Position numbers and translations under genes: made by a program
Part shown: one piece after another, positions 1-9,879 of the stretch
Layout of the letters: each line of letters begins with the position of its first letter
Numbering within the stretch: the stretch's first letter is position 1
Source: Larix kaempferi
Lineage: Eukaryota > Streptophyta > Pinopsida > Pinales > Pinaceae
Direction: 5' to 3'
NCBI GenBank assembly: GCA_027924585.1
Contig: BSBM01000150.1
Span: 19,512,001-19,576,000, forward strand
DNA: 64,000 nucleotides
The notes under the pieces: generated by a model
Database searches by the model: none
What the model was told of the DNA's origin: nothing
What the model saw: only the letters and a program-made list of their open reading frames with translations

Positions 1-59
1 AATATTTTAAGAGAAGAACTAATACCCTAAAGGTTGATATTCCAAATCTGTTGTTTTCC

Positions 60-1080
60 ATAAATAAAATCAATCCAAACTGCTGAATACGCCCTCACTT
101 TGAAATCGATGCTGTTAGTTGGGGATACGATAATGGATCCTCCGAGCCCACATATGCCCTTTTCACATGCACCATAAAAAAGGCTAATCTTCCCTTAAAA
201 AATAAAGATTTAGATTTGACGATTCTAGGATTTTTAAATGAATCCTTCTCAATAAAGCTTAAATGAAGTGAAAGGACTTGCACGTTACCTAGAAGGCTGG
301 AGTATGTCTGTCCTCAAATATTTTCCTATTACGAGCATTCCAAATACTCCAAATAGTAAGGAAGGGGATGCACTTAATTTTCTTCAAGTCTACAAGTTCA
401 AACCAAGGTAATAAGTTTTGATCAAAAGAGTTAGCCATCCACTGTGGATCCACCTTTAAACCAATACACAGTTCTGTCCAAACAATTTGTGAGCAAATAC
501 ATGAGATTAGTAAATGCTCCAAAGTGTCTTCATCCTTCATACACAAGAAACAAATACTAGGTCCACTGAAGTTTCTCTTTTGCAAGTTGTTCCAAGTCAG
601 AACCTTGTTATGCAAAGTGAGCCACATAAAGATTTTGCATTTATGCAGTGCTAATACCTTCCATATTGCACCCCACCACCACTTACAGTTGACAGTAGGA
701 TTGTTTCAAAACAGTGAATAGGCCTCTTTGACCAAGTAGGTTCCACCTACCTTGTTTACTGTCCAAATGAGAGCATCGGTCTCATCATTAAGCTGTATAT
801 ATCCCTTCTTAAGACTTATTAACCATTTCTCCCACTCCTCCATCCATTGTTCATTTAAATTTTAAGTCGGAAGCCGAAAGCCATAGCTGTCTTTGCATTT
901 CTCCTGTTGCAGGAGTGGATACATCCTTGAGATTAAGGTACCCTATGATGTTATGAGAATCTATTAATCCCCGAGATAGTTTTATTTTAGGCTCACATCC
1001 CATGATACCACCCTTCCCAATCAAAACCCTCTCTCCTGATCCAACTTTCTAGGAAAGTAGGTCTCCTATCACCAGATAAG
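60..1080 (-). pseudogene. Decayed 3' part of a LINE ORF2 (zinc-binding RT region and RNase H start)
   Basis: Read on the minus strand. Positions 627 to 289 are open and encode the zinc-binding region that follows the RT in plant LINEs: a CFLC pair, then HLLISC and SQIVW. Upstream, about 1080 to 630, the frame is broken, but phrases such as ERVLIGKG and RGLIDSHNIIGYLNLKDV match the linker between RT and zinc finger in plant L1 elements. Downstream, near 200 to 70, the phrase FYGACEKGICGLGG looks like the RNase H start (usually FFDGA), with the first catalytic Asp replaced by Tyr. No endonuclease or RT core remains and several stops interrupt the frame, so this is a dead relic. I cannot see a poly(A) tail or target-site duplication. 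The element may continue beyond the left edge. Confidence 0.7.
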
Positions 1081-1084
1081 CTTT

Positions 1085-1954
1085 GCAAATTGCTTTCCGA
1101 AATAAAGATCCTCCTAAATAGGACTTTATTGGGTGTCTGAATTTAGGATTCTTTATTAGTAAGGAGACCAAAAGAGTAGTATTCGTATAGTATTCTTAGA
1201 CTAGTAGAAAGGAATCGTTATAAATTAGGTAAGAAGGAAGGAACTAAAACTCCAAGGTATTAAGGAAATAACATTTATATAGGTTCTCTTATTATAAGTC
1301 TCATTCACAAATATAAAGTAGATAAAATCTCCATGACGACCTTTATTGCTAGGTTAATTAGATCCCATCAATGATATTTCCTCCTACCATATATTTAGCC
1401 TTCATAACTGACTGCCACACCTTATCTATGTAGAGGTTTGATTTTAGACTGAATCCATGAAGTACACACGCTACTAAGTGCAATTTAAAATAAAATAAAT
1501 AATCCTAAGTGCGATTTAAAATAAAATAAATAATCCTCATGAATATGAGGTATTAATACTCACTTTTTAATAGATTGGTTAATTCTTTCAAAAAATAAAT
1601 TCACATGAAGATGAGGTTTACTTTTTAATAGATAGTTTATTTTTATTTTTTAAATAATTCACGTGAAGATGAGGTTTAAATATTCACTTTTATTGATTGT
1701 TTGATTTTTCAATCAATGATATTTAACGTTAGTTTGTGATCTTAATCATAACTTTTTATAAAATATAAAATATTATTATTTATTGATTTATAAAGTTATT
1801 AATTATAATTGTATGTTAATTTTAAAAGAATAATTATAATTAATTTATATATATGTGTTAATTCATCTTTTTACATATCTTAAAAAAATTATATTTAAAT
1901 TTAATTTATTAGTTTTCTATTCATTAATCTAAAATTTGTAAACTAATATTAAAT
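1085..1954. other. AT-rich spacer without a recognisable gene
   Basis: No coding signal was found. Two small tandem repeats are visible. A unit of about 32 bp built on gatttaaaataaaataaat occurs twice near 1480-1535. A looser unit ending in gaagatgaggttta occurs twice near 1600-1690. The stretch from 1740 to 1954 is very AT-rich. Confidence 0.5.
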
Positions 1955-1970
1955 AGTGAAAGCATTAAAT
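1955..1970. repeat. Left target-site duplication of the 1971-3448 retroposon
   Basis: The 16 bases agtgaaagcattaaat here recur exactly at 3449-3464, directly after an A-run. This is the expected signature of LINE-type target-primed insertion. Confidence 0.85.
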
Positions 1971-3448
1971 ATGTTAATATGTTGAGATTTATAATATTTT
2001 TGGAGGAGGAGGGGGAATCGAGGTTCTGCAACTAGGGTTTCGACCTAGCGTGATCTCGGCAGCTATGGTTCCTTTCATAGCCGCCATCCCCTTCCTCCCC
2101 TGTGCAGCTGATGCATGATCTCCTGCGCTTGGAGCGGTGATGGAGCCTTCAGTAGCGGGCTCGTTCTGCTGTGGCGGCGGCGATTTGCAGAGGGGAGCCG
2201 ATCCTGTGGCGGCGGTGGCTGATTGCGGATGTAGCGGTGTTCTTCTTTACAGCTTTCAGCATATTCAACATGGACATGGCTGGTAGCAGCAGCAGCAGCA
2301 TTCAAAGGAACGGTGGTGGCAGCAGGCAGCAGCAAGGAGCGGTGGCAGCAGCAGCAGCATTCAATGGAACGATGTTCTTGATTACAAGACTGGCAACGGC
2401 GACGACGGATGGTCTTGTTTCCCTCACTCTGCGCCATGGAAAGCTCGGCATAGATCTCCAGACAAACGAGATGAGCTGAAGATTCCTCAAATTCTTGATG
2501 ATGGCGGCCTCTTTTGCTTGTGCTTCTTCCGGCTTGCAAGAACATCAAGATCAGCGTCTGATTTCAACGCAGTCGTGGAAGCATTCGGATGGGAAGAACC
2601 AAGCTGCCAGGACGAAGATTGAAGGAGATTTGGCTGATTTCAGAAGTCCGTAGCATCATGGTTCTGTCATCCATCGACCCAGCTCAATCCACCACGAGCT
2701 GATCGTCCATACCCTGGAATTTGTGAGCATTCCTAATAGCACTCAGCTGTGAATGTCTCCCGTGCTCAGGATTCACAAAGTGAAAAATGAGAATCGGCGG
2801 CACTCGACGGCTCTCCTGCTTTCGGCGGCTATACTGACAGCGGTCGGCTTCTGTTCCGCTCTCCTTTGAAGGTCGTCGGGACCTGCAGCTGCGGAGCCGT
2901 TGTGCTGCGGCTTCTTTGGGTTCTTGGTGACCGGTGGGTGACAAGATCCGTCATCCATCGACCCAGCTCAAGATTTCCACCACGACGGCGATGGCTGATC
3001 CAGGCCGGGGTTCTTTTCTGGTTGGCTGTCAAGGGTTTCGTTTCTTGGCGGCCATGGATCTTACATGGAGGCCACTTCTCTGTTCTGCGTTGCTTTCAGG
3101 CATTGATGGAGCGTGATGGATATTTCTGAGTATGGTGAGAGGGCGGCGCCTTTGCGCGGCGACCCATTGGGTCTATCCAGTGGCGGCGGCGGCGGTTTCA
3201 GGCCAGATCTGAAACCGGTGGCCCCTATTTCACCACTGTTCATGATATATCTGTTCTACTTCTTGTGGCAACATTCTCTGGGTTACTCTTTTTTTGGTTC
3301 AGCTCATTATAAGCTGTTGTTTCTGCTTATATGGGATAGAAATATGTGAAAATGTAGGGATCCTTGTTGATTCTACTACATGTGCAGTATGTAATTTTAA
3401 TCATCTTTTTGAAATAAAATTACGGACTTTTTCCAAGGAAAAAAAAAA
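1971..3448 (+). mobile_element. Non-autonomous LINE-like retroposon with poly(A) tail and 16-bp TSD
   Basis: The element is about 1.48 kb, bounded by a perfect 16-bp direct repeat and ending in an 11-base A-run. Its last 120 bases resemble the 3' end of the full-length LINE at 18041-24739. Both have aatgtagggatc, then tacatgtgc, gtatgtaattt or gaatgtaattt, gaaataaaattacg and ttttccaagg before the tail. The body is GC-richer than its surroundings and has CAG-type triplet runs near 2290-2370. The phrase catccatcgacccagctcaa occurs twice, near 2669 and 2951. I see no endonuclease, RT or convincing long ORF, so it must have moved with enzymes from elsewhere. The first 40 bases after the left TSD are AT-rich and may not belong to the element proper. 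Confidence 0.75.
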
Positions 3449-3464
3449 AGTGAAAGCATTAAAT
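3449..3464. repeat. Right target-site duplication of the 1971-3448 retroposon
   Basis: Exact copy of the 16 bases at 1955-1970. The first A could equally be the last base of the poly(A) tail. Confidence 0.85.
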
Positions 3465-4065
3465 GGTTTAATAGTGATATAAAAGAGCATATAATGTTTA
3501 TGTTTATTAGTTTAAGATTATATGTTTAGATTTATTTGAAATGTTATTATGTTTTATGAGATTTTTTATTATATATTAATTTAAAATATTTACATGGTTA
3601 AATTTTGATTTTTGATTGGTTTAAATGTTATGGTGGGACTAAATTATATCATTGTTAATATATATTTATTTAGCAATATAAAAAGTTAAAATATAAAATC
3701 TAAAATATCTGCAAATTTGTGGCTTATGAATATATTCACTTGTGGTAATAGAACGAGTTGACCTTTTAAGGTTACTTCTTATCGTCGTGAATGATTCTAG
3801 GCTCTAGAGTCGGCCTCATTTGGGAAAACATTGCGCCTATGTACACATGCAACAACAATTACTTAGAGTGCATTTCCATCCCTCCCAAATATATGATCTA
3901 TCTATTTCTAGTTCTATTTATAGTAATGATGATGCCCGAGAGTATAGAAATAACCTTGATTTTGAGCCACGATCTCAAGAATGATGACACAAATATTGTA
4001 AATGTTTATGAAGTGGTGTGTATCAATAACGATCCCAACAACACCAACAATGACAACAGGAAATG
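3465..4065. other. AT-rich spacer
   Basis: No gene is supported. Open stretches around 3791-4066 (plus) and 3914-4390 (minus) overlap each other and show no recognisable domain. The minus one continues into the dispersed repeat that follows, so I treat both as chance ORFs. Confidence 0.45.
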
Positions 4066-4420
4066 AATGCCCATAAACATAAACAACGACAATAACCCCA
4101 TCTAGAACCATGGAATAAGATTTACCCTCGAAAAGTTTTTCCTTGAAGAAGTAATGTTGGCTGATTTTGGAGATTGCACCATTACTTCTTAAAGGCAAAA
4201 ATTGTCGATCACAACATGTGTTGTGGTGAATTACCTCTCTTAATGAATTTCTAGTATGTAGCTTAGAATGAGGCTTACATGCAATCCTTGTTCGAAGTGC
4301 AACTAAGTTGTATATGTAAACTAGCCATTCTAGTGCACTTTGCAAATCTTCATATATAGAATTTATTGTGGGAATCAATATCTTCACCATATTTTATCTT
4401 TTATTATAGAGAATCTAATT

Positions 4421-4700
4421 TCTATTTCCTTAATAATTTTGACGTAATTTATCTTAAACCTACACCATAGGCAACATGTACATCTCTTTGTCACTAATGC
4501 CTTGCTAAAATGCAAGGCACATGTTTCTATTGAATTAAAAACGTTGATTCTATTTCCTTAATAATTTTGACGTAATTTTATCTTAAACCTATTGACGTAA
4601 TTTTATCTTAAACATACACCATAGGCAACATGTACATCTCTTTGTCACTAATGCTTTGCTAAAATGCAAGGCACATGTTTCTATTGAATTAAAAACGTTG
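4421..4700. repeat. Tandem duplication, about 128-bp period, two copies
   Basis: The block beginning tctatttccttaataatttt and ending ttaaaaacgttg occurs at 4421-4548 and again at 4549-4700. The second copy contains an extra internal doubling of ttgacgtaattttatctta. Copy B of the host repeat has one version only. Confidence 0.8.
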
Positions 4701-4850
4701 CTTCCACATGTTAACGATGTAGGATTCCTAGTCATGATCCTTACATGCTATAACATTATTGCTTATATCACAACCATGTGTTCGTGGTGTACGAAACATG
4801 AGTTTGGTCCTCATCTAATTTAACTTTGTTTCAATACTTGCTTACTTAAT

Positions 4851-5088
4851 TATAAATAATAGATATATAACCGAGTGATATTCCATTGATATCCTTTGCT
4901 AGATGAGCATTTAAAGCCACATGCAAGATTAATGGAATGACTTTGAGGTAAGAGAGAATGTAGCTCATTATAAATAAGAAGATATATAACTGAATGGTAT
5001 TCCATTGATATCCTTTGCTATATGAGCATTTAAATCCACATGCAAGAGTAATGGAATGAATTTAAGGTCAAGAGAGAATGTAGTTCAT
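4851..5088. repeat. Tandem duplication, 118-bp period, two copies
   Basis: The block tataaataa...gatatataac to gagagaatgtag occurs at 4851-4968 and 4969-5088. The paralogous repeat near 50213-50333 has it once, so the duplication arose after the two copies separated or was lost from B. Confidence 0.8.
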
Positions 5089-5350
5089 CGTTTCATACGT
5101 GAAATATTGGCCATATTATTGTTTTTCTTGTCCATCATTGTGGCCATAGGAATGTTTATTTAAACATAATTTATGAAAATAGGTATAATGATGGAAATAT
5201 ATAAATAAAATAGTCTTAGATATCATCCCATAAAAAGAACACACTTGATTTAGGGAACCTTCCCATACCTTTAATAATACTAGTATATACTACTTCATCT
5301 TGGTTGCAATAAACTCTTGACAATTTTTAAAGGTTAAATGGGGTTTTTGA

Positions 5351-5448
5351 TTTTTTTAGTATCCATGGGGATTTGAACTTGTGACCTTCCATTTACAACT
5401 TCTCATATCAATTACTCATTACCAATTTCTCTATCCCTCGTGGGATTT
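5351..5448 (-). mobile_element. tRNA-derived SINE, reverse orientation
   Basis: On the minus strand the head carries a pol III A-box-like stretch (agagaaattggtaatgag). A B-box-like stretch (aaggtcacaagttcaaatcc) follows, and the element ends with an A-run seen as tttttttag on the plus strand. The core tgtaaatggaaggtcac plus gttcaaatccc recurs in the element at 31330. The paralogous repeat copy B goes straight from gactttttc to actacaaatttgg at the matching place near 50655, which is what an empty site would look like. A clean target-site duplication is not obvious. Confidence 0.65.
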
Positions 5449-7143
5449 CCACTATAAATTTGGATTCTAGGCCTTTCCTTTCATGGATTAGGTCCAAATT
5501 CTCTTATGTGTGCAGGTCTTATTTGATCCTCTCTTCCATCGACAGTATCTTACTAACCTTTTTAACTACTGTCACATACCCAATAACCTTTGAACACACT
5601 ATCCAACCATGGGGTACTTGATTCCACATATAAAATCTATCTTTTATACCAATTTCAAATTTTCCATTTACTTTCTACACAATTAAATTTTAACATGGAA
5701 ATAAATATGTATATTACTAGTCAATTAACTAAAAAACCCATTTTAAATATGCAAGCATTCCTACCATGAATGCATCCATACCATCAGACCATTATTCCAT
5801 GCACACATACATTTTCAAAAAAAATAATTTTAACAAACACATAACAAAAATATCGGCCATGAAATTCAGACACAATTGGGAAACTTATCTTTTAAGGTCC
5901 TCTTATTGGCTGTAGATGAAGGGAATTCCTCCCATCTGTAGGCACTTTGTCACACTAGCTCTTTCTATGGTAGAGGCCACCCTCAAGCTGGGGCTATTAG
6001 TCCATAAGGGTGAAACTCTCCAATCTTCCTACTCAACCACACTCATACATCCCTTTAGTGTAGAAACCCACACCACGGATGTCCCAATTGACTAGCACTC
6101 ATACCCCATTAGCTTGTACAAACACAAGCAATGAGACCCCCTTCTATGCATTGCGAACCCTTAGGTTTTCCCCATTCCCTTCCATTTCTCTAGCATAGGC
6201 CAGCCAAGAAATATCCATCTTAGGACTCCAAGGACTTCAACTGTAGGTTAGGCTCTGCTCACAACAGCACCAATCCCATTACCACCATTTTCTCAGGGTA
6301 ATTGGCAAGAGTGGTGGTAGATCTGGTTTTTCCTACTCAATACTAGCATCCAAGATGGTGAAAAATGATGGATAGATGATACTCTAAAATCAATTCCCCA
6401 ACCTTTTATACACATGTTGAGAATTTGCCATGTGGCACTCATGAGGAGCCCTCTTTCCCCCTTCTAATCCCAACTTAGGATAATTAATATGTAAGGGATA
6501 ATAAATCAACTTTAATAAACATGGTTTTAGAAACCTTAGGGTGAAATCACTATCTAATAAGTAGGAATAATTACTTAAGTTAATAATTTGGCATCTCCTT
6601 GGAATCCCTTTCACTTCCCCCTCTTGTGGAATCACAATTCCCCATCTCTTCCTCGTCCTTTTTTGCCTTCATCCGTCAAGGATTCTATATTAAATATCAA
6701 ACATATGTATTTACATCATCTTTTGTCATCCTAACCATTTGTGATTGACTTCTAGCCTTTACATCATTACACACATAATTACATGATGGGGTAGAGTACA
6801 ACGTGTTACAACTACAATGAGTTCAAATTGTTCCTTAACAATGAAGGCTCAAAATATAATTTAGTCATCATATCCCAATTCTAATCAAATGATGTCATGC
6901 CTTAATTTGGGGTCCCTTCGGTTTTTGCATCCAACAACTCTCAAAAGTGTGGCATAACTTGGTAGCATGACCCATCAAATTATCATAAAAGGGTGTTTTG
7001 TAGCATCTTGCTAATAGCCTTTAGCTCTTTCATAAGTTCTCCAAAAGGATGTTATATAAGCAATTGGGAATTAAGATAAATTTGAATTGTAACAAACCTC
7101 ATATGATATGATAAACCCATAGTCAACCATCTAATATTATTAT

Positions 7144-7881
7144 TGACACAGTTCTGTCGACAGTGGTTCACTTCGCACTGTCGTCAACAAACACCAACTA
7201 AACACCCTTAAGCACCGGCCCAGAAAGGTTTTACCCTTTCTAGCAACACCTGCGAAGCGAGTGAAATCTCACCCGAGATGATTATGGGGGATGCAGGAAC
7301 TAGGTTTCCGCAGTGGAGAGAGGACATGCAACTAATTCAATCATGTCGCAACATAAACCAGAGATTCACCATTCGCATATTAACCATGTATTTACCATTC
7401 GCATATTCAATACATAATTGGCATTCGCATTAAGAGGGAAATACCAAAGATTACATCAATGAAACTTTACAACAGAAATCATAACGCAGCATTCACAATT
7501 CAACATAAACAAAGACAAAAGAATAGATCCGAACATATTCATGCATTAACTCATCAAAACATGCGGTATAACCTTCGCAGAAACAATTCAGAACATCTTA
7601 TCGCATATACATACAAAACTACCAAAAATAGAGCAAGACACGATCGAATCGCACAGTCACAATGATCATCCCAATTGATCCAAATATTCCCTTAGGATTA
7701 CATTCACAATCTTATTTATAGCCAACTATGGATGTTACAAAATGGTCCAAATTACCCTTTGTAACAACCTAAACTAATCTTGCACTTCCTTGTTCTCCGT
7801 AAATGGCCCTCTCTTTTGCAGATGGTCCTTCTTCGCAGCTGTCGGTTTCCTCACTTCATGCAAATTAATCCCATGCCAACA
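7144..7881 (-). repeat. LTR (3' LTR in element orientation)
   Basis: Plus-strand reading runs from tgacacagttctgtcgac to ccatgccaaca. It pairs with 12305-13066 along its whole length, sharing for example gcaccggcccagaaaggttt and ccaggtttccg or ctaggtttccg. The differences are scattered point changes, plus about 24 extra bases in the other copy near 12541-12571, so the insertion is not recent. Confidence 0.85.
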
Positions 7882-7892
7882 GGTCCCCAATA
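7882..7892 (-). other. Polypurine tract next to the 3' LTR
   Basis: On the minus strand the bases before the LTR read attggggacc, followed by TGTTGG. A purine-rich tract ending GGGGACC at this place is typical of gypsy-type elements and confirms minus-strand orientation. Confidence 0.55.
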
Positions 7893-7920
7893 AAAACTTG
7901 TGGCTCGCCCTCGATCCACC

Positions 7921-9879
7921 TCAGCTGGACACCTATGGTGCATTCACCTGCTTCTTGAAATCATCGTATGCATCCTTGATCTGGTTGACCACTTCCTTGG
8001 ATGATGCTCTGAGTTGGGTACATTCTTCCACCTATTGGTCTGTTGGGTGTTCGCAACTTTTCTGTTGCGCCTCCTCTAGTTGCTGCTTGACTTGTTGCAA
8101 TGCTTCCATTACTCGTACTGCAAGGACTTCGGATTTTGTTTGGAGCTCGTCCAAATGTGTGGCCCTTCTTTGCTGCCTTTCGTGTGCCTTCGTGACGCGC
8201 TGCTGCATACTTTTTAGTTTCGCTACCTTCGACATCTGTATCGGTGAGGGCATCACTTTGATCGATCCCTTGAATGATTCTAGATGTGCTCTCACTTCGT
8301 TGAGTTGCTCCTTCAACGCACTTAGCTGGTCGTCCTGGACTACACTTCCCCAAAACTCCGTGACACCCTCTACGACTGCCTGGGCTGTCTTTTCCATCTC
8401 CGTGATCTATGTCACGACTTCCTCAATCCCATTTTGTATTCCCTAAATCTGGTCCAGTGGTGTGCTCGGTACCATCCTTGCTTGGAACTCTGCATTCTCC
8501 TTCCACAAGTTATTTATAAGTACACCTAACAAAATTGCCTTCGCCTCTGGTAGTATATCCTGATCTACCTCAGGAGTTTTCTTGCATACTGTGGATAGTG
8601 CTTCTTCTAGCCGCTTTCTATCCTCTAGGGCCTTCTCTTTTTCAGCTAATGTTTGGGCCTTCTCTGCCTTAAGACACTGTGCCTCTGTCTCGCTGATGTG
8701 CGCTTGTTGCTTGTACCGCACCATCTTGTCATGCATTGCGGCCTCGCGGTCGCTGAGTTCCTTCATTGCTGCGATTTGGATCCTCTGAAGTGTCAACAGT
8801 GGTAGTAGGTTGAAATCTACCACGATTGAGTCGTATTTCCTTAGTTCTACATCCAGCTCTTCGTTTCCCATTGTCATCGCATTTGGAAAAAACTAAACTA
8901 ACCATGGGTTTTTGCCGACCTCCACTTCAACCCTGCTTGTCGATGCACTCGGTCGAACTTCCCCATGTGGTACACTAGACTCTACAACTGCATTTGATAG
9001 TGTGGATAGAAGTTGGGTCACCTGGAGGAAATATCCGCTTGAATGCTGTGTGACTCTTGTACTGTTTTCCTCTACAACCTTTGTTAATTTCCCTAAGAGT
9101 CGGTTAACTTGCTCCTTCGGAAGACCACCACTTGTGCTTCCTTCGCCGTGGTCCATCCTATGCTTTGTCCTTCTTTCCTCATATTGTGCATCTAAGTCAG
9201 AATCTGTCGGGGTGGATCTTGAGGCTCCATCATGGCTAGACGCCTATGACTGCTCTTTTGCGGGATCGTCTTCTCCTGCGCCCTCCTTCCAACTGGCTGA
9301 GTCTTTTTCTTCCGCGACCATGTTTGGTTGAGTTGTTGTGTTCCCATTTGACATTTCCTTTTCGTCGGCTGGGACTTTCCACTCTCCGGGCCATCTTCCG
9401 ATGATGGCGTCCAGCTCCTCCTTGGTGAGTTTGTACTGCGTTGGGAGCCATTGCCGCGATGTATCCGCTCGGGCTTGAAGGTAAATTGTATGGGACTCGA
9501 CCGATATCCTTGTGATCGGTCGATACTTTCTTGCTGCTTGCTCTGTTATCCGTAGTATCGCTTGCGCATTTATCCACAACATATCTAAGAGCACATTAAA
9601 TTGTATAATGTTGTCAGCCTGCCGTTCTTTATTATTTGTTTCCCACAAATTCTAGTAGCGCACCCCTTGACGTACTCTGGCTTCTACCGTGTCCATGTCC
9701 TGATAATGATCAGGCTCCCTCCATCCTGCTAACATGATGAGCATTATGAGCCATGAGTATGTGAATGCCTTCCATTTCTCCTACGCATCATGTGCATCTT
9801 CGACCAACTGATGTAGCAAGAATTTGGACCAGTTCATCCACACTCCTACGACAGAGAGTTCTGTGGAGGCGATGTCATC
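7921..9879 (-). pseudogene. Coiled-coil C-terminal extension of the gag polyprotein
   Basis: This continues the gag frame after the VTRGGAVIGDD phrase, where a protease and RT would normally begin. Instead it encodes a hydrophilic protein of about 650 codons. One part is rich in charged residues (LTKEELDAIIGRWPGEW). A long heptad-like region follows (LKAEKAQTLAEKEKALEDRK, LKEQLNEVRAHLESF, ALQQVKQQLEEAQQK), which should form coiled coils. The frame is interrupted only by TAG codons, at 9781, 9652, 9244, 8893, 8443, 8407, 8032 and 7933, and then meets TGA at 7921-7923, the probable natural end just inside the 3' LTR. Each TAG sits where Gln would fit. There is no frameshift in this part. The function is unknown. 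It could be a captured host sequence or an element-specific accessory domain. Confidence 0.7.

Larger units (their letters stand above)
4066..7040. repeat. Dispersed repeat, copy A (paralogue at 49507-52250)
   Basis: The order of distinctive phrases matches copy B throughout. Examples are gacaataacc near 4090 and 49533, tacatctctttgtcactaat near 4480 and 49960, tttgtcacactagct near 5947 and 51167, and tttagtcat with taatttggggtc near 6860-6910 and 52070-52120. Identity by eye is roughly 85 to 90 percent. Copy A carries two tandem duplications (4421-4700, 4851-5088) and a SINE (5351-5448) that copy B lacks. No conserved ORF spans both copies, so this is probably a non-coding repeat or a very old element. 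Its right side is disturbed by a deletion relative to B and by the LTR element starting at 7144. Confidence 0.75.

Noticed and set aside
2075-3243. Several overlapping ORFs of 60-157 codons on both strands
   Set aside because: They come from GC-richer, triplet-repeat sequence inside the non-autonomous retroposon. No domain was seen and no frame is clearly preferred.
3914-4390. 158-codon minus-strand frame
   Set aside because: It overlaps a plus-strand frame, has no known motif, and runs into the dispersed repeat, whose other copy does not keep the frame.
7459-7665. 68-codon plus-strand frame in the LTR, with a related frame at 12585-12863
   Set aside because: It is simply present in both LTRs, on the strand opposite to the element, with no motif. 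A shared LTR sequence explains it.
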